Part shown: in pieces, positions 14,001 to 26,215 of the stretch
How positions within the stretch are numbered: the stretch's first letter is position 1
Layout: each line of letters begins with the position of its first letter
Assembly (NCBI GenBank): GCA_019828595.1
Contig: JAHQRK010000023.1
Location: forward strand, 62,001 to 126,000
Origin: Aphanomyces cochlioides
Taxonomy: Eukaryota > Oomycota > Saprolegniomycetes > Saprolegniales > Verrucalvaceae
DNA length: 64,000 nucleotides
Direction: 5' to 3'
Notes under the pieces: generated by a model
Told to the model about the DNA's origin: nothing
Seen by the model: the letters and a program-made list of their open reading frames with translations, nothing else
Databases searched by the model: none
Translations under genes and position numbers: made by a program

Positions 14001-15132
14001 CTCGATCTTGCAGCTCGTGAATTTGCTTTTGAAGGTCTCGCACTCGATCCACCAGCACTGAATCTTGACGCATGTTGGGGACTTGCAAAAGCGAAGCGAT
14101 CTCGACAGCTAACTTCTTCAACGGCAGACGTTGTTTCTCCTATCGTTGAGAATGGAATTCTTTGAGTTGGGAGCGGATATCATTGACCAGCATGTCGTAG
14201 GCCTTGGAGATATTGTGGAATGTTGGAGACTTGTCCAAAAATCGATCCAGACATCCATGAACAATCTCGGCCGCTCGTGGTAGACGAAGTAGCCAAGTTG
14301 AAGCTTTCCATGATCCAGAGCCATGGCGCAATGTTTGACGCTTTGTGATGATACGACAAGCCACGTGGTCAGCCTGTGGAACGTGTGGCATGTGCGTCGC
14401 CTTCCAATGACGAAGACCCGCCAAGGTGGACGAACAAAAGATGTAGTCAAGTCGGTTGGTGAGTGTGGGACTTGTGAAGGCTCGTGCCACGGGGTTTTGA
14501 CGGCGAAACAGATCCACCAGAGACAAACTGTGCATCCATTGTTCCAGTTGAAGGGTGCCGGCCATGGTGGAGGTACTGGGTCTCAACGAATCCAAATCTT
14601 TGTTGAGAGTGCAGTTGAAATCTCCTCCAACAATGTGGAGCGCATGTGGAGGAAAGTCGCGTGGCAATTCTTCGAAGTAACTTGCTCGTTCTTGGAAGGC
14701 TGCCGGCGCATAGATATTGTGGAGAACGACTGTCAGTGGACCCAGAGTACATCGCACTTGTAGATAACGACCACGAAGCACTGGGTTGTCATGAGGGACT
14801 TGAGTGGCGTTCTTCAAAGGAGAGTGAGGATGTATCAACGTAGCCAGACCTCCAGTGGCTGGCGACGTGGATACTTCAGGGTAAATAGGCTCTTCAAAGA
14901 ACAAAGAGCCTTCGTGGTTTGTGATGCGTTGCCAATGGAACGCAACACGGTCGTGGAGACTTGGCGTGCGGAAACGGGTTTCTTGGATAAAGGAAACGTC
15001 GTGAACACTTGATAGTTTGTCGAGGATGTACCGATGACTGTTGGAGAAGCCATTGGTGTTGAGGGAGATGATTTGTGGGTCCCAGTCCACGAGTTCAGTT
15101 GGGACATCGGAGAAGTTGTTGTCAATCATCAC
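11065..15132 (-). pseudogene. LINE ORF2 (endonuclease/reverse transcriptase), S1, one nonsense codon
   Basis: Same 1,350-residue polyprotein as the intact copies: endonuclease (QET, GGDFNC, RLDY, ADH), reverse transcriptase (LLDFEKAFDRVDH, GVLQGDPLSPLLF, FADD) and a Cys/His finger (CVFCRVNETYEHFLFSC). A TTG-to-TAG change puts a stop at 14142-14140, after about residue 330 and between endonuclease and reverse transcriptase. The C-terminus ends VVSYVS, a few residues longer than in most copies because the usual stop is altered. Confidence 0.9.
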
Positions 15133-15207
15133 GAGTACAGATGAAAATGAGTAGAATGGAGGGGTCAGAGGGGAGGTTGAAATGAATTGAAGCAGGGGAT
15201 AGAAGCC

Positions 15208-18200
15208 TTAGAGTTGATCGTCCTCCAAATCGAGGGGATCAATTTCGTCGGCGTTCATGGAGTGGTGAGCTTTGCTGCAGAGCTCGTCGATGTGGTAATT
15301 GTTGGTGATGCTTTTGAGCATCGAGATGGCCGACAAGACGGGAGCCGGCAAAGTGAACTTCTCGAGATTGTCGCTGAAGTTTTCGATCAAAGCAAACAGC
15401 GACCAGTCCGTCAAGCAGTTGGTGTCAGGCAATCTTGTTGCTTCTTGGTTCAATAGAACAGTCAGTGCCTCCGAGTTTGTGTAGAGGTCTGGGGCCCGAT
15501 TTGAGAGGAATAAGTCAATCGTAGCAAGTGCAAAGAGGATGCGCTTGATCTCTGGTATGTCCGTGGTCAATTCTTCCAAGATTTCTGACGGGTGAATCTT
15601 GTATTGAGCCATGAAGTTGACGTGATGTTTGTAGTTGTGAGGCTTGCCTTGAGCTTTTAACAAAGCCATCTTGCGCTCAATAGTCTTGGTTGCAACAAGT
15701 GACTGAAACAAACTGAGGTCTTCATCTTGTGCGTACATAGCATGTGCAACGAGCTGAGGGTCATCTCGCAAAATGCGTTGACATTCGGTGATACTGCCTT
15801 CGACTTTCTTATCTCGAATGATCTTCTTCGCCAATTCGAGGTGGGCTGCAGCAGACTTGTTAAGTCGTTGTTTCTTCGCTTTGCCTTTGGTCTTTTTCGG
15901 GCGTGGCGCACTTGAATCTTCCAATACAATTCGAGGCACTGCAAAGTCTTCAAACGAGAGTTCCACGTCGTCTTCTTCGAGGATATGAAAACGGTTGGAT
16001 GTCGGCAGGGGATCCAAACGTGGGGACGAAGGCAAAGTACGTTTTGGAGCTGGTCCAGACCGGTAGCCCGTTACCAATTGAAGGTCCAGCGAGTTCTTGG
16101 GCTGCTCACTTGGTGGAGCAAGAGCGGGCGATTCGTTGGTAGACATTTCCACATCTTCTTGTTGTTTGTCTTGTCCATTGTTGTTAGGGGGATCGCTGTC
16201 ACCAGACATATCGACATCAGAGCCATGAGAAGGAGCTGTTGGCTGTGGTTGTTCATCTTGACGATCTCCAGATGCCTCAGTTGAGTCGGCCTTGCCTTCC
16301 GCATTTGTTCCAGGGTCTTGATCATGATCGTCTCCATCAGGTTCAGGTTCTTTTTCTCCTGACGGAGGAGATTTTGCCGCTGCCTTGGCCGCTTTTGCCT
16401 TCGCTTTTTCAGCCTTGGCCTCTGCACGTCGTGAAACAATCGACGGAGGCAATGTCTTGTTCAGAGCAGCAATCTTGTGCTGAAACACGACGACAAAAGG
16501 CTGACCCGACGGATCCGTAATGGTGATTTCGCGTAGTGCGTCGCCGGATTTTGGCACCAACACTGCAGGAGGCGCAGACGACTTGAAAATGACTCTCAAA
16601 TGCGGCGACTTGATGTTCTGACCAGCAGTAGGGTTGAATGCTGCTATCACTGACTTGGTCAATGCAGCCATTTTCTTGACAATCGCCTTGGCCATCGAAG
16701 GGTGACTGACCTTGTTGAACGTAACGTAGTAGTTGTTGCCATAACGCGAGTACTTGGGAACCAGGAAGTCTTTGCCACCAAGTCGAAACGTTGTGCCTCC
16801 CATTTCCACGCACGTAGACAAGTTGTAACTTGAGATCACAATGGTCTGTGGGTTCTTCTTGTGGATCAAAATGTTCGGAAATTTGGAGCCCCATAACGAA
16901 CCAGGATTTTCCTTGACAAATTGATCGCAGATGACTTTTTCGGACCAGTCCTTGTAGGCTTCGCCCAACTTGACTGTGAGCTCGTACACTTGGGACTGGG
17001 GGGTGAGCAAAATGTTTTCAATGAAGGCGTCCATGTCACCAGAGTCTTTGTAGAATGCGTCCGCCATGGCCTCGCATCGCGCAATATCGTCATCGGCAAC
17101 AGCATGAGCACCAGTGTTGCGATGTTTCGCGCCTTTGGGGGCATTGCCTTGCTTGGCATCTTTCTTGGACGAAGCTGAATCCTTGCCGGGAGCCTTTTGC
17201 GTCCATGGATTGGCCTTTTCAGCGTTTTGTTGCTCTTGATCGCCTTGTATTTTGTCTGCCGCGGTAGGATGATCAACAGCGCCATTTCCTTGAGCAACGG
17301 ATTTGTCGACAATGTCTTGATTTGACTGGTCATTGTCATTGTTTGTCGATTGTTCCTCTTGAATAACTTCTCCAGGAGTATCACACGGCTTCGCTTGGCC
17401 GTTAATGTCGCCTGACCCATTAACCTCAGAGTGAATTTGAGTATTTCCCTCGTCGGTTAAGGCCTCGGTTTCAGTAGAATCCTTCCCCTCGGCGTCTCCA
17501 GAGACCATATCCACGTCCTCTTGAGATTTTTCTTCTTCCTCTCCCGTTCTAGGAGGCTCAGCACAGGGGGCGACGCGGTTGGTGGCTGCTGGCTCAGTCC
17601 CATTGGTCACGAGAAAGGCCGGGGCCAGACCCCCAGTGACAGGGGTAGAAGGGGAATCCATGCCATCCCCGCAGCACGGTGACTGGGGTACACCATTGCT
17701 CCGGCGAGAACCCAAATCGGGATACCGCCCCCGCCCCTCCGAAGAGGCCCCTGGGGGGAAGTAGACAGAACCGCAGGGTGTGCCCATAGGGGGGGCCCTC
17801 GTAGCCTCTAGGGCTGGCATGGACCCCGTTTTCTCGCCGCCTTCACTGGGGATCGACTCCAATTGGAGTCCAGGGAAGCAGCCACCACAGGCACAAGGCC
17901 CCAGTGGTTCGCCCTCCTGAGTGAGGGCTTCGCTAGACAAGTTAACGACAGTGGTCTGGGGGTCAACCACTGACCCACTGAGGTTGACCCCCCTGGAACT
18001 CCGGCGAGTGGAGCACCAGGTGAAGCGCTGGTGGAGCGAGACGCAGATTGGTCTCCAGAGACGCTGTTGGGGTCGAACTCGACCTCCACTTCGGCCCTAG
18101 GGTTAGGTGTAGAGACATTACTCACACCACTTCCGCCATCCTGATTGGACGACGAAAGTGGGTGAGGTGATACAATACCTGGAATGATGGTGACTCCGTG

Positions 18201-18245
18201 AGTGTTGGTCTCACGGAGCTCGGAACAGCTATTGGCGTTGGACAT
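15208..18245 (-). pseudogene. LINE ORF1, S1, frameshifted at G-run
   Basis: The ATG at 18245 starts MSNANSCSELRETN. The N-terminal frame runs about 85 codons to a run of six Gs (complement of 17988-17993), where it shifts; the remaining 900-plus codons are open in another frame to the TAA at 15208. With a seventh G, as in the copy at 60037-63038, the two would be one frame of about 1,012 codons. The product has a Ser/Pro-rich start, a Cys cluster (PCACGGC), an acidic Gln/Asn-rich region, a central conserved block, an Ala/Lys helix and a basic segment (KKTKGKAKKQR). I recognise no CCHC knuckle. ORF1 proteins of LINEs usually bind the element RNA. Confidence 0.75.
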
Positions 18246-18305
18246 TTTGAGCGCGGCGGCACTTGATAACTTCTTGACTTGAGGGGTACGAGGCAAATTC
18301 GGAAG

Positions 18306-20253
18306 TAAAGAGCCTTCGTGGTTTGTGATGCGTTGCCAATGGAACGCAACACGGTCGTGGAGACATGGCGTGCGGAAACGGGTTTCTTGGATAAAGGAAA
18401 CGTCGTGAACACTTGATAGTTTGTCGAGGATGTACCGATGACTGTTGGAGAAGCCATTGGTGTTGAGGGAGATGATTTGTGGGTCCCAGTCCACGAGTTC
18501 AGTTGGGACATCGGAGAAGTTGTTGTCAATCATCACGAGTACAGATGAAAATGAGTAGAATGGAGGGGTCAGAGGGGAGGTTGAAATGAATTGAAGCAGG
18601 GGATAGAAGCCTTAGAGTTGATCGTCCTCCAAATCGAGGGGATCAATTTCGTCGGCGTTCATGGAGTGGTGAGCTTTGCTGCAGAGCTCGTCGATGTGGT
18701 AATTGTTGGTGATGCTTTTGAGCATCGAGATGGCCGACAAGACGGGAGCCGGCAAAGTGAACTTCTCGAGATTGTCGCTGAAGTTTTCGATCAAAGCAAA
18801 CAGCGACCAGTCCGTCAAGCAGTTGGTGTCAGGCAATCTTGTTGCTTCTTGGTTCAATAGAACAGTCAGTGCCTCCGAGTTTGTGTAGAGGTCTGGGGCC
18901 CGATTTGAGAGGAATAAGTCAATCGTAGCAAGTGCAAAGAGGATGCGCTTGATCTCTGGTATGTCCGTGGTCAATTCTTCCAAGATTTCTGACGGGTGAA
19001 TCTTGTATTGAGCCATGAAGTTGACGTGATGTTTGTAGTTGTGAGGCTTGCCTTGAGCTTTTAACAAAGCCATCTTGCGCTCAATAGTCTTGGTTGCAAC
19101 AAGTGACTGAAACAAACTGAGGTCTTCATCTTGTGCGTACATAGCATGTGCAACGAGCTGAGGGTCATCTCGCAAAATGCGTTGACATTCGGTGATACTG
19201 CCTTCGACTTTCTTATCTCGAATGATCTTCTTCGCCAATTCGAGGTGGGCTGCAGCAGACTTGTTAAGTCGTTGTTTCTTCGCTTTGCCTTTGGTCTTTT
19301 TCGGGCGTGGCGCACTTGAATCTTCCAATACAATTCGAGGCACTGCAAAGTCTTCAAACGAGAGTTCCACGTCGTCTTCTTCGAGGATATGAAAACGGTT
19401 GGATGTCGGCAGGGGATCCAAACGTGGGGACGAAGGCAAAGTACGTTTTGGAGCTGGTCCAGACCGGTAGCCCGTTACCAATTGAAGGTCCAGCGAGTTC
19501 TTGGGCTGCTCACTTGGTGGAGCAAGAGCGGGCGATTCGTTGGTAGACATTTCCACATCTTCTTGTTGTTTGTCTTGTCCATTGTTGTTAGGGGGATCGC
19601 TGTCACCAGACATATCGACATCAGAGCCATGAGAAGGAGCTGTTGGCTGTGGTTGTTCATCTTGACGATCTCCAGATGCCTCAGTTGAGTCGGCCTTGCC
19701 TTCCGCATTTGTTCCAGGGTCTTGATCATGATCGTCTCCATCAGGTTCAGGTTCTTTTTCTCCTGACGGAGGAGATTTTGCCGCTGCCTTGGCCGCTTTT
19801 GCCTTCGCTTTTTCAGCCTTGGCCTCTGCACGTCGTGAAACAATCGACGGAGGCAATGTCTTGTTCAGAGCAGCAATCTTGTGCTGAAACACGACGACAA
19901 AAGGCTGACCCGACGGATCCGTAATGGTGATTTCGCGTAGTGCGTCGCCGGATTTTGGCACCAACACTGCAGGAGGCGCAGACGACTTGAAAATGACTCT
20001 CAAATGCGGCGACTTGATGTTCTGACCAGCAGTAGGGTTGAATGCTGCTATCACTGACTTGGTCAATGCAGCCATTTTCTTGACAATCGCCTTGGCCATC
20101 GAAGGGTGACTGACCTTGTTGAACGTAACGTAGTAGTTGTTGCCATAACGCGAGTACTTGGGAACCAGGAAGTCTTTGCCACCAAGTCGAAACGTTGTGC
20201 CTCCCATTTCCACGCACGTAGACAAGTTGTAACTTGAGATCACAATGGTCTGT
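18306..20253 (-). mobile_element. LINE fragment B (interior, host of S2)
   Basis: The interior of another minus-strand copy, lying between the 5' end of S1 and the 3' end of S2. It has the first roughly 77 codons of ORF2 (18306-18536, MMIDNNFSDVPTELV...), the spacer, and the C-terminal 547 codons of ORF1 (18612-20253). The left junction (GGAAG/TAAAGAGCC) has one extra base compared with intact ORF2 (ACAAAGAGCC). The right junction at GTCTGTGG is the insertion point of S2 in ORF1. Confidence 0.82.
18612..20253 (-). pseudogene. LINE ORF1, C-terminal part (fragment B)
   Basis: About 547 codons ending in DPLDLEDDQL, open throughout, beginning in the conserved central block (VISSYNLSTCVEMGGTTF). 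The N-terminal 460 or so codons are cut off by the insertion of S2. Confidence 0.85.
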
Positions 20254-20255
20254 GG

Positions 20256-23200
20256 TTAAATGAGTTGTATTAACCTTATTTTTGAGCAAAGGCCCTAATG
20301 ACTTACTAATTTACCTCGTACTGTATAAATAGAACTTGGAAAACAGAATATGGCAAAGTGGTCATTGAACAGGAGATGAAGTGAGTGAGCCGTCAGCTCA
20401 CATATGAAACGACGCTGTTAGGAATGATGTGTTGATGTAACCAGGGGTCCGAAGATAGATGCTTGAGCACATTGAATACCTTGGTGTATCCCTTCTTGAG
20501 AGGGAGATCAACCAGGAGCTGTTGTAGATGTAGCTTGATCAAAGAGGCAGCATGAATGGCAACTTCCATCGGACTCTTCGCTGTGAGGTCGGGTCGAAAG
20601 GTGCGATCGGCACGTTGGAGCCATATTTGATAATACACGCAGGCTCGGACAATCGGCCAGATCTTCAGATAGCCACGGATGTAGTATCCATCGGACGGCT
20701 TGGGCGTCTCGTAGAACATTTCCAGACAAGTCGACGGAAAGGAACACTCGAGCAGTCGCTGGATTGTCTTGAAGGAATACCAAACAGATTGACCATATCC
20801 ACAAGAGAACAGGAAATGCTCGTACGTCTCATTGACACGACAGAAGACACACGTCGGCTTGGGGTCTTGGTACTGAAACAGATATTGCATGGCGTTGGCG
20901 CGGAGAAGGGTCTTGAAAATGAACTCTCCATATCGAGGGAGAATGTGGTCGGGTTGGAGGAAGGCGGCAAGTTGGGTAAGGCGCTTGGGGTCTTCGTAAA
21001 AGTTGGATGGCAGGTTGAGATGCTTGGTAGGAAGAATGGACGAGCTGACAGCTGGAGAAGCTCTGATCTTAGCCGATTTCGAAGTCGCAAACGCCAACAA
21101 GATCGGACTCGAGTCAGGGTGAATCATCCAGTGCCATTCCATCCATTCAGAGCTTGGCGTCGGCAAGTGGAACACGGGAGCATCCTCTTCAGAAACAATC
21201 TCAAACAATCGTGATAACTTGGTCACCAAGATTGAGATCCATTGTTTCGTTGGAGGGACAAAATTGGCTTGGCGGCAGGCACGGTTGATTTTGTCGAACA
21301 AGATCGAAGCTGGCCAAACTCGCTGACACGGAGTCAACAAATGCGACAACTTCGTGATGTGAAGCGACGCCAATACATTGGCTTGGTCTTGCGTCGATGT
21401 AGAGCACTGATCGTATAGGTCTTCGAGTCCAGGCAGATACGAGTTGTGCCAAAGGGGAACATCCAAAGATGAGATGTGATTTGGACAGCCGTACGGAGTC
21501 CAGCGGGATTCAAACCAGCTACTCAATAAGGCTTTCCACATTGGAGTGATATTGGGATTCTTGTACAGTTGTCTGATGAATGCAGAAGAGCCATTTGCCA
21601 AGAGGAGATCTCGGGGGGAACCCCATGGATGAAAAGCCTTCTCGAGGAGAGTATAGCCCGGCGTAATCCAGGCGGACATGGCAGACTTGCGGGGTGGGGT
21701 GGTGATGGCTTGAATGCATCTGATCATGACAGAGCGGTTGTGTTGTTGCCATAAAGCAAGTGCATGGTGCAGGCCTAAGCCACCGGACTTCTTCGGCATG
21801 AATAGGATCTCCTTTTTGATCAAACGGAGGCCATGGACAGAGGAGGATGGGTTGATTTCTTCACCATGCATAAATTGAAGCATGGCCTTGTCGATCTTTT
21901 TGGCCAGGTCTTTGTCGGCAGGGACAAAAGCCAGTTGGTACCATAACACAGGCAGACATATGCTGTGCAGGATAGTGACTTTTCCGGCCATGGTTCGAGC
22001 CTTGTAGAGCCACAAAGACAAGCGAGCCACAAACTTCTCAAACACGTAATTGAAACGTGCCAATGGAGAAAGATTGGGCGCAACCAAGATACCAAGAGCC
22101 TTCACGGGACTGTCGGAAGTAACTTGTAGTGAGGCAAGGTTCCCATTCAACTGGCTGTAGGTCAGAATTTGGGTCTTGTCTACGTTGAGTCGGAAACCAG
22201 ACTTGTCGCAAAAGGTTTGAACCAATGCAAGCTGCCGGTGGAGGCACGTCTCATTTGCAGCATAGAGTTGCGAGTCGTCGGCAAAGTAACTCCCAGTGTG
22301 GTAGCGATCCCCACACTTGATGCCATAGTTGGAGTGTTGCCGTAGGAGTTGGCACATCGGTTCCAAAGCGATCACAAACAGAAGTGGCGACAGTGGATCA
22401 CCTTGCAACACACCGCGTGAGATGTGAACTGGCTTGGACAAGAAGCCGTTCACCAAGATGCGAGACTTGCGGCCCGAGTACAGTACGCGAACCATGTCAA
22501 CAAAGGTTTCGGGAAAGCCATAGTGACGGAGGACGCGGAGCAAGTACGCGTGGTCCACGCGATCAAAAGCTTTCTCAAAGTCAAGCAGTGCCACCATCGA
22601 GGACGGACTGTGTAGTTTGATGTGGTGCAGCATGTCATCCAGTCGTGCAATATTGGTTTGGATATTGCTTCGACGGATAAAGCCTTGCTGGTCCGGGTGG
22701 ATGATGTGTCGAATGTGGCGCTGGAGTCGATAAGCCAGAATACTCGTCAGGATTTTCACATCCGTGTTGAGTAGGCTAATGGGCCGATAGTTCTTGGCTT
22801 GTGACTTGGGGCCTTTCTTGTGCAGCAACACCAGCGTACTGACAAGTTGCATGGGAGTCAAGCGAGGGTGAGAATGGAGCTGGTGTGTGAATAGCAGCTC
22901 CAATACCAACGACCACTTGTGAGGTGCAAGTTTGAGGACTTCGAATGGCAGAGCGTTGGGACCTGGCGCTGAGTTCGAACTGCTGTGTCGAATAGCATGA
23001 TAGAACTCGTTGGCGCGCAAGGGAGCCGACAGCTCTTTCTGGGCTTGCTCTGGCAGTTGCTTGTGTCGAGTCAATGGGGTCAGAAATGACGACACTTCGT
23101 CTCCAGATCGCTGCACCTCGGGAGCTGCAAACAAGTCCTTGTAGTAGTCGACCAGGACGTCAGACATGCCTTGTTGATTGGAGACAACATTTCCATTGAC

Positions 23201-24021
23201 ATCCACCAACTCTTTGAAGACTGTCTTCTTCAAGGGGGTAGGGACAGGGGACATGAAGTGGAACTTGGACGAGCGCTCTGCTTTGTACAAGTGAAGTTGG
23301 AACGCCTGGTCTTGACGAAACTGCTTGTCTCGATCTTGCAGCTCGTGAATTTGCTTTTGAAGGTCTCGCACTCGATCCACCAGCACTGAATCTTGACGCA
23401 TGTTGGGGACTTGCAAAAGCGAAGCGATCTCGACAGCTAACTTCTTCAACGACAGACGTTGTTTCTCCAATCGTTGAGAATGGAATTCTTTGAGTTGGGA
23501 GCGGATATCATTGACCAGCATGTCGTAGGCCTCGGAGATATTGTGGAATGTTGGAGACTTGTCCAAAAATCGATCCAGACATCCATGAACAATCTCGGCC
23601 GCTCGTGGTAGACGAAGTAGCCAAGTTGAAGCTTTCCATGATCCAGAGCCATGGCGCAATGTTTGACGCTTTGTGATGATACGACAAGCCACGTGGTCAG
23701 CCTGTGGAACGTGTGGCATGTGCGTCGCCTTCCAATGACGAAGACCCGCCAAGGTGGACGAACAAAAGATGTAGTCAAGTCGGTTGGTGAGTGTGGGACT
23801 TGTGAAGGCTCGTGCCACGGGGTTTTGACGGCGAAACAGATCCACCAGAGACAAACTGTGCATCCATTGTTCCAGTTGAAGGGTGCCGGCCATGGTGGAG
23901 GTACTGGGTCTCAACGAATCCAAATCTTTGTTGAGAGTGCAGTTGAAATCTCCTCCAACAATGTGGAGCGCATGTGGAGGAAAGTCGCGTGGCAATTCTT
24001 CGAAGTAACTTGCTCGTTCTT
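20256..24021 (-). mobile_element. LINE copy S2, 3' part
   Basis: The 3' portion of a minus-strand copy inserted into fragment B's ORF1. The terminal hairpin begins at 20254, the 3' UTR runs to 20392, and ORF2 follows up to 24021, where copy S3 interrupts it. The missing ORF2 start and ORF1 presumably lie beyond the window, on the far side of the nested insertions. Its 3' UTR shares the ATTTACC variant and altered stop with S1, so S1 and S2 are close relatives. Confidence 0.85.
20393..24021 (-). pseudogene. LINE ORF2, S2, N-terminus cut off by S3
   Basis: An open frame of about 1,200 codons from the middle of the endonuclease (ERASYFEELPRDFPPH) through reverse transcriptase and finger to VVSYVS. 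There are no internal stops; the only lesion is the insertion at 24022, which removes roughly the first 150 residues including the QET glutamate. Confidence 0.88.
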
Positions 24022-24023
24022 GG

Positions 24024-26067
24024 TTAAATGAGTTGTATTAACCTTATTTTTGAGCAAAGGCCCTAATGACTTACTAATTTGCCTCGTACTGTATAAATAG
24101 AACTTGGAAAACAGAATATGGCAAAGTGGTCATTGAACAGGAGATGAAGTGAGTGAGCCGTTAGCTCACTCATGAAACGACGCTGTTAGGAATGATGTGT
24201 TGACGTAACCAGGGGTCCGAAGATAGATGCTTGAGCACATTGAATACCTTGGTGTATCCCTTCTTGAGAGGGAGATCAACCAGGAGCTGTTGTAGATGTA
24301 GCTTGATCAAAGAGGCAGCATGAATGGCAACTTCCATCGGACTCTTCGCTGTGAGGTCGGGTCGAAAGGTGCGATCGGCACGTTGGAGCCATATTTGATA
24401 ATACACGCAGGCTCGGACAATCGGCCAGATCTTCAGATAGCCACGGATGTAGTATCCATCGGACGGCTTGGGCGTCTCGTAGAACATTTCCAGACACGTG
24501 GACGGAAAGGAACACTCGAGCAGTCGCTGGATCGCCTTGAAGAAATACCAAACAGATTGACCATATCCACAAGAGAACAGGAAATGCTCGTACGTCTCAT
24601 TGACACGACAGAAGACACACGTCGGCTTGGGGTCTTGGTACTGAAACAGATATTGCATGGCGTTGGCGCGGAGAAGGGTCTTGAAAATGAACTCTCCATA
24701 TCGAGGGAGAATGTGGTCGGGTTGGAGGAAGGCGGCAAGTTGGGTAAGGCGCTTGGGGTCTTCGTAAAAGTTGGATGGCAGGTTGAGATGCTTGGTAGGA
24801 AGAATGGACGAGCTGACAGCTGGAGAAGCTCTGATCTTAGCCGATTTCGAAGTCGCAAACGCCAACAAGATCGGACTCGAGTCAGGGTGAATCATCCAGT
24901 GCCATTCCATCCATTCAGAGCTTGGCGTCGGCAAGTGGAACACGGGAGCATCCTCTTCAGAAACAATCTCAAACAATCGTGATAACTTGGTCACCAAGAT
25001 TGAGATCCATTGTTTCGTTGGAGGGACAAAATTGGCTTGGCGGCAGGCACGGTTGATTTTGTCGAACAAGATCGAAGCTGGCCAAACTCGCTGACACGGA
25101 GTCAACAAATGCGACAACTTCGTGATGTGAAGCGACGCCAATACATTGGCTTGGTCTTGCGTCGATGTAGAGCACTGATCGTATAGGTCTTCGAGTCCAG
25201 GCAGATACGAGTTGTGCCAAAGGGGAACATCCAAAGATGAGATGTGATTTGGACAGCCGTACGGAGTCCAGCGGGATTCAAACCAGCTACTCAATAAGGC
25301 TTTCCACATTGGAGTGATATTGGGATTCTTGTACAGTTGTCTGATGAATGCAGAAGAGCCATTTGCCAAGAGGAGATCTCGGGGGGAACCCCATGGATGA
25401 AAAGCCTTCTCGAGGAGAGTATAGCCCGGCGTAATCCAGGCGGACATGGCAGACTTGCGGGGTGGGGTGGTGATGGCTTGAATGCATCTGATCATGACAG
25501 AGCGGTTGTGTTGTTGCCATAAAGCAAGTGCATGGTGCAGGCCTAAGCCACCGGACTTCTTCGGCATGAATAGGATCTCCTTTTTGATCAAACGGAGGCC
25601 ATGGACAGAGGAGGATGGGTTGATTTCTTCACCATGCATAAATTGAAGCATGGCCTTGTCGATCTTTTTGGCCAGGTCTTTGTCGGCAGGGACAAAAGCC
25701 AGTTGGTACCATAACACAGGCAGACATATGCTGTGCAGGATAGTGACTTTTCCGGCCATGGTTCGAGCCTTGTAGAGCCACAAAGACAAGCGAGCCACAA
25801 ACTTCTCAAACACGTAATTGAAACGTGCCAATGGAGAAAGATTGGGCGCAACCAAGATACCAAGAGCCTTCACGGGACTGTCGGAAGTAACTTGTAGTGA
25901 GGCAAGGTTCCCATTCAACTGGCTGTAGGTCAGAATTTGGGTCTTGTCTACGTTGAGTCGGAAACCAGACTTGTCGCAAAAGGTTTGAACCAATGCAAGC
26001 TGCCGGTGGAGGCACGTCTCATTTGCAGCATAGAGTTGCGAGTCGTCGGCAAAGTAACTCCCAGTGT
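24024..26067 (-). mobile_element. LINE copy S3, 3' part (resumes at 32766)
   Basis: The 3' UTR (24024-24169) and the C-terminal roughly 630 codons of ORF2 (24170-26067), inserted in S2's ORF2 where the flank is TCGTTCTTGG. It is itself split by S4 at CAGTGTGG. The rest of S3 is 32766-36357. Confidence 0.83.
24170..26067 (-). pseudogene. LINE ORF2, S3, C-terminal part
   Basis: Open from within the reverse transcriptase, just after the FADD block, to VVS and the stop at 24170. It contains the thumb/connection region and the Cys/His finger. It ends abruptly at the S4 insertion. Confidence 0.85.
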
Positions 26068-26215
26068 GGTTAAATGAGTTCTATTAACCTTATTTTTGAG
26101 CAAAGGCCCTAATGACTTACTAATTTGCCTCGTACTGTATAAATAGAACTTGGAAAACAGAATATGGCAAAGTGGTCATTGAACAGGAGATGAAGTGAGT
26201 GAGCCGTCAGCTCTC

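Larger units (their letters stand above)
10928..18305 (-). mobile_element. LINE copy S1, full length
   Basis: A copy of about 7.38 kb reading on the minus strand from its 5' end (CTTCCGAATTTGCC, complement of 18292-18305) to a 3' end in the TTAACC hairpin. The order is a 60-nt 5' UTR, ORF1, a 75-nt spacer, ORF2, and a 3' UTR of about 140 nt without poly(A). Its two flanks do not match one another: the 3' side is plus-strand ORF1 of fragment A, the 5' side is minus-strand ORF2 of another copy. No target duplication can be shown, and a later rearrangement at one side is likely. The 14-nt complement of its 5' end in the 3' UTR has one mismatch (ATTTACC instead of ATTTGCC). Confidence 0.85.
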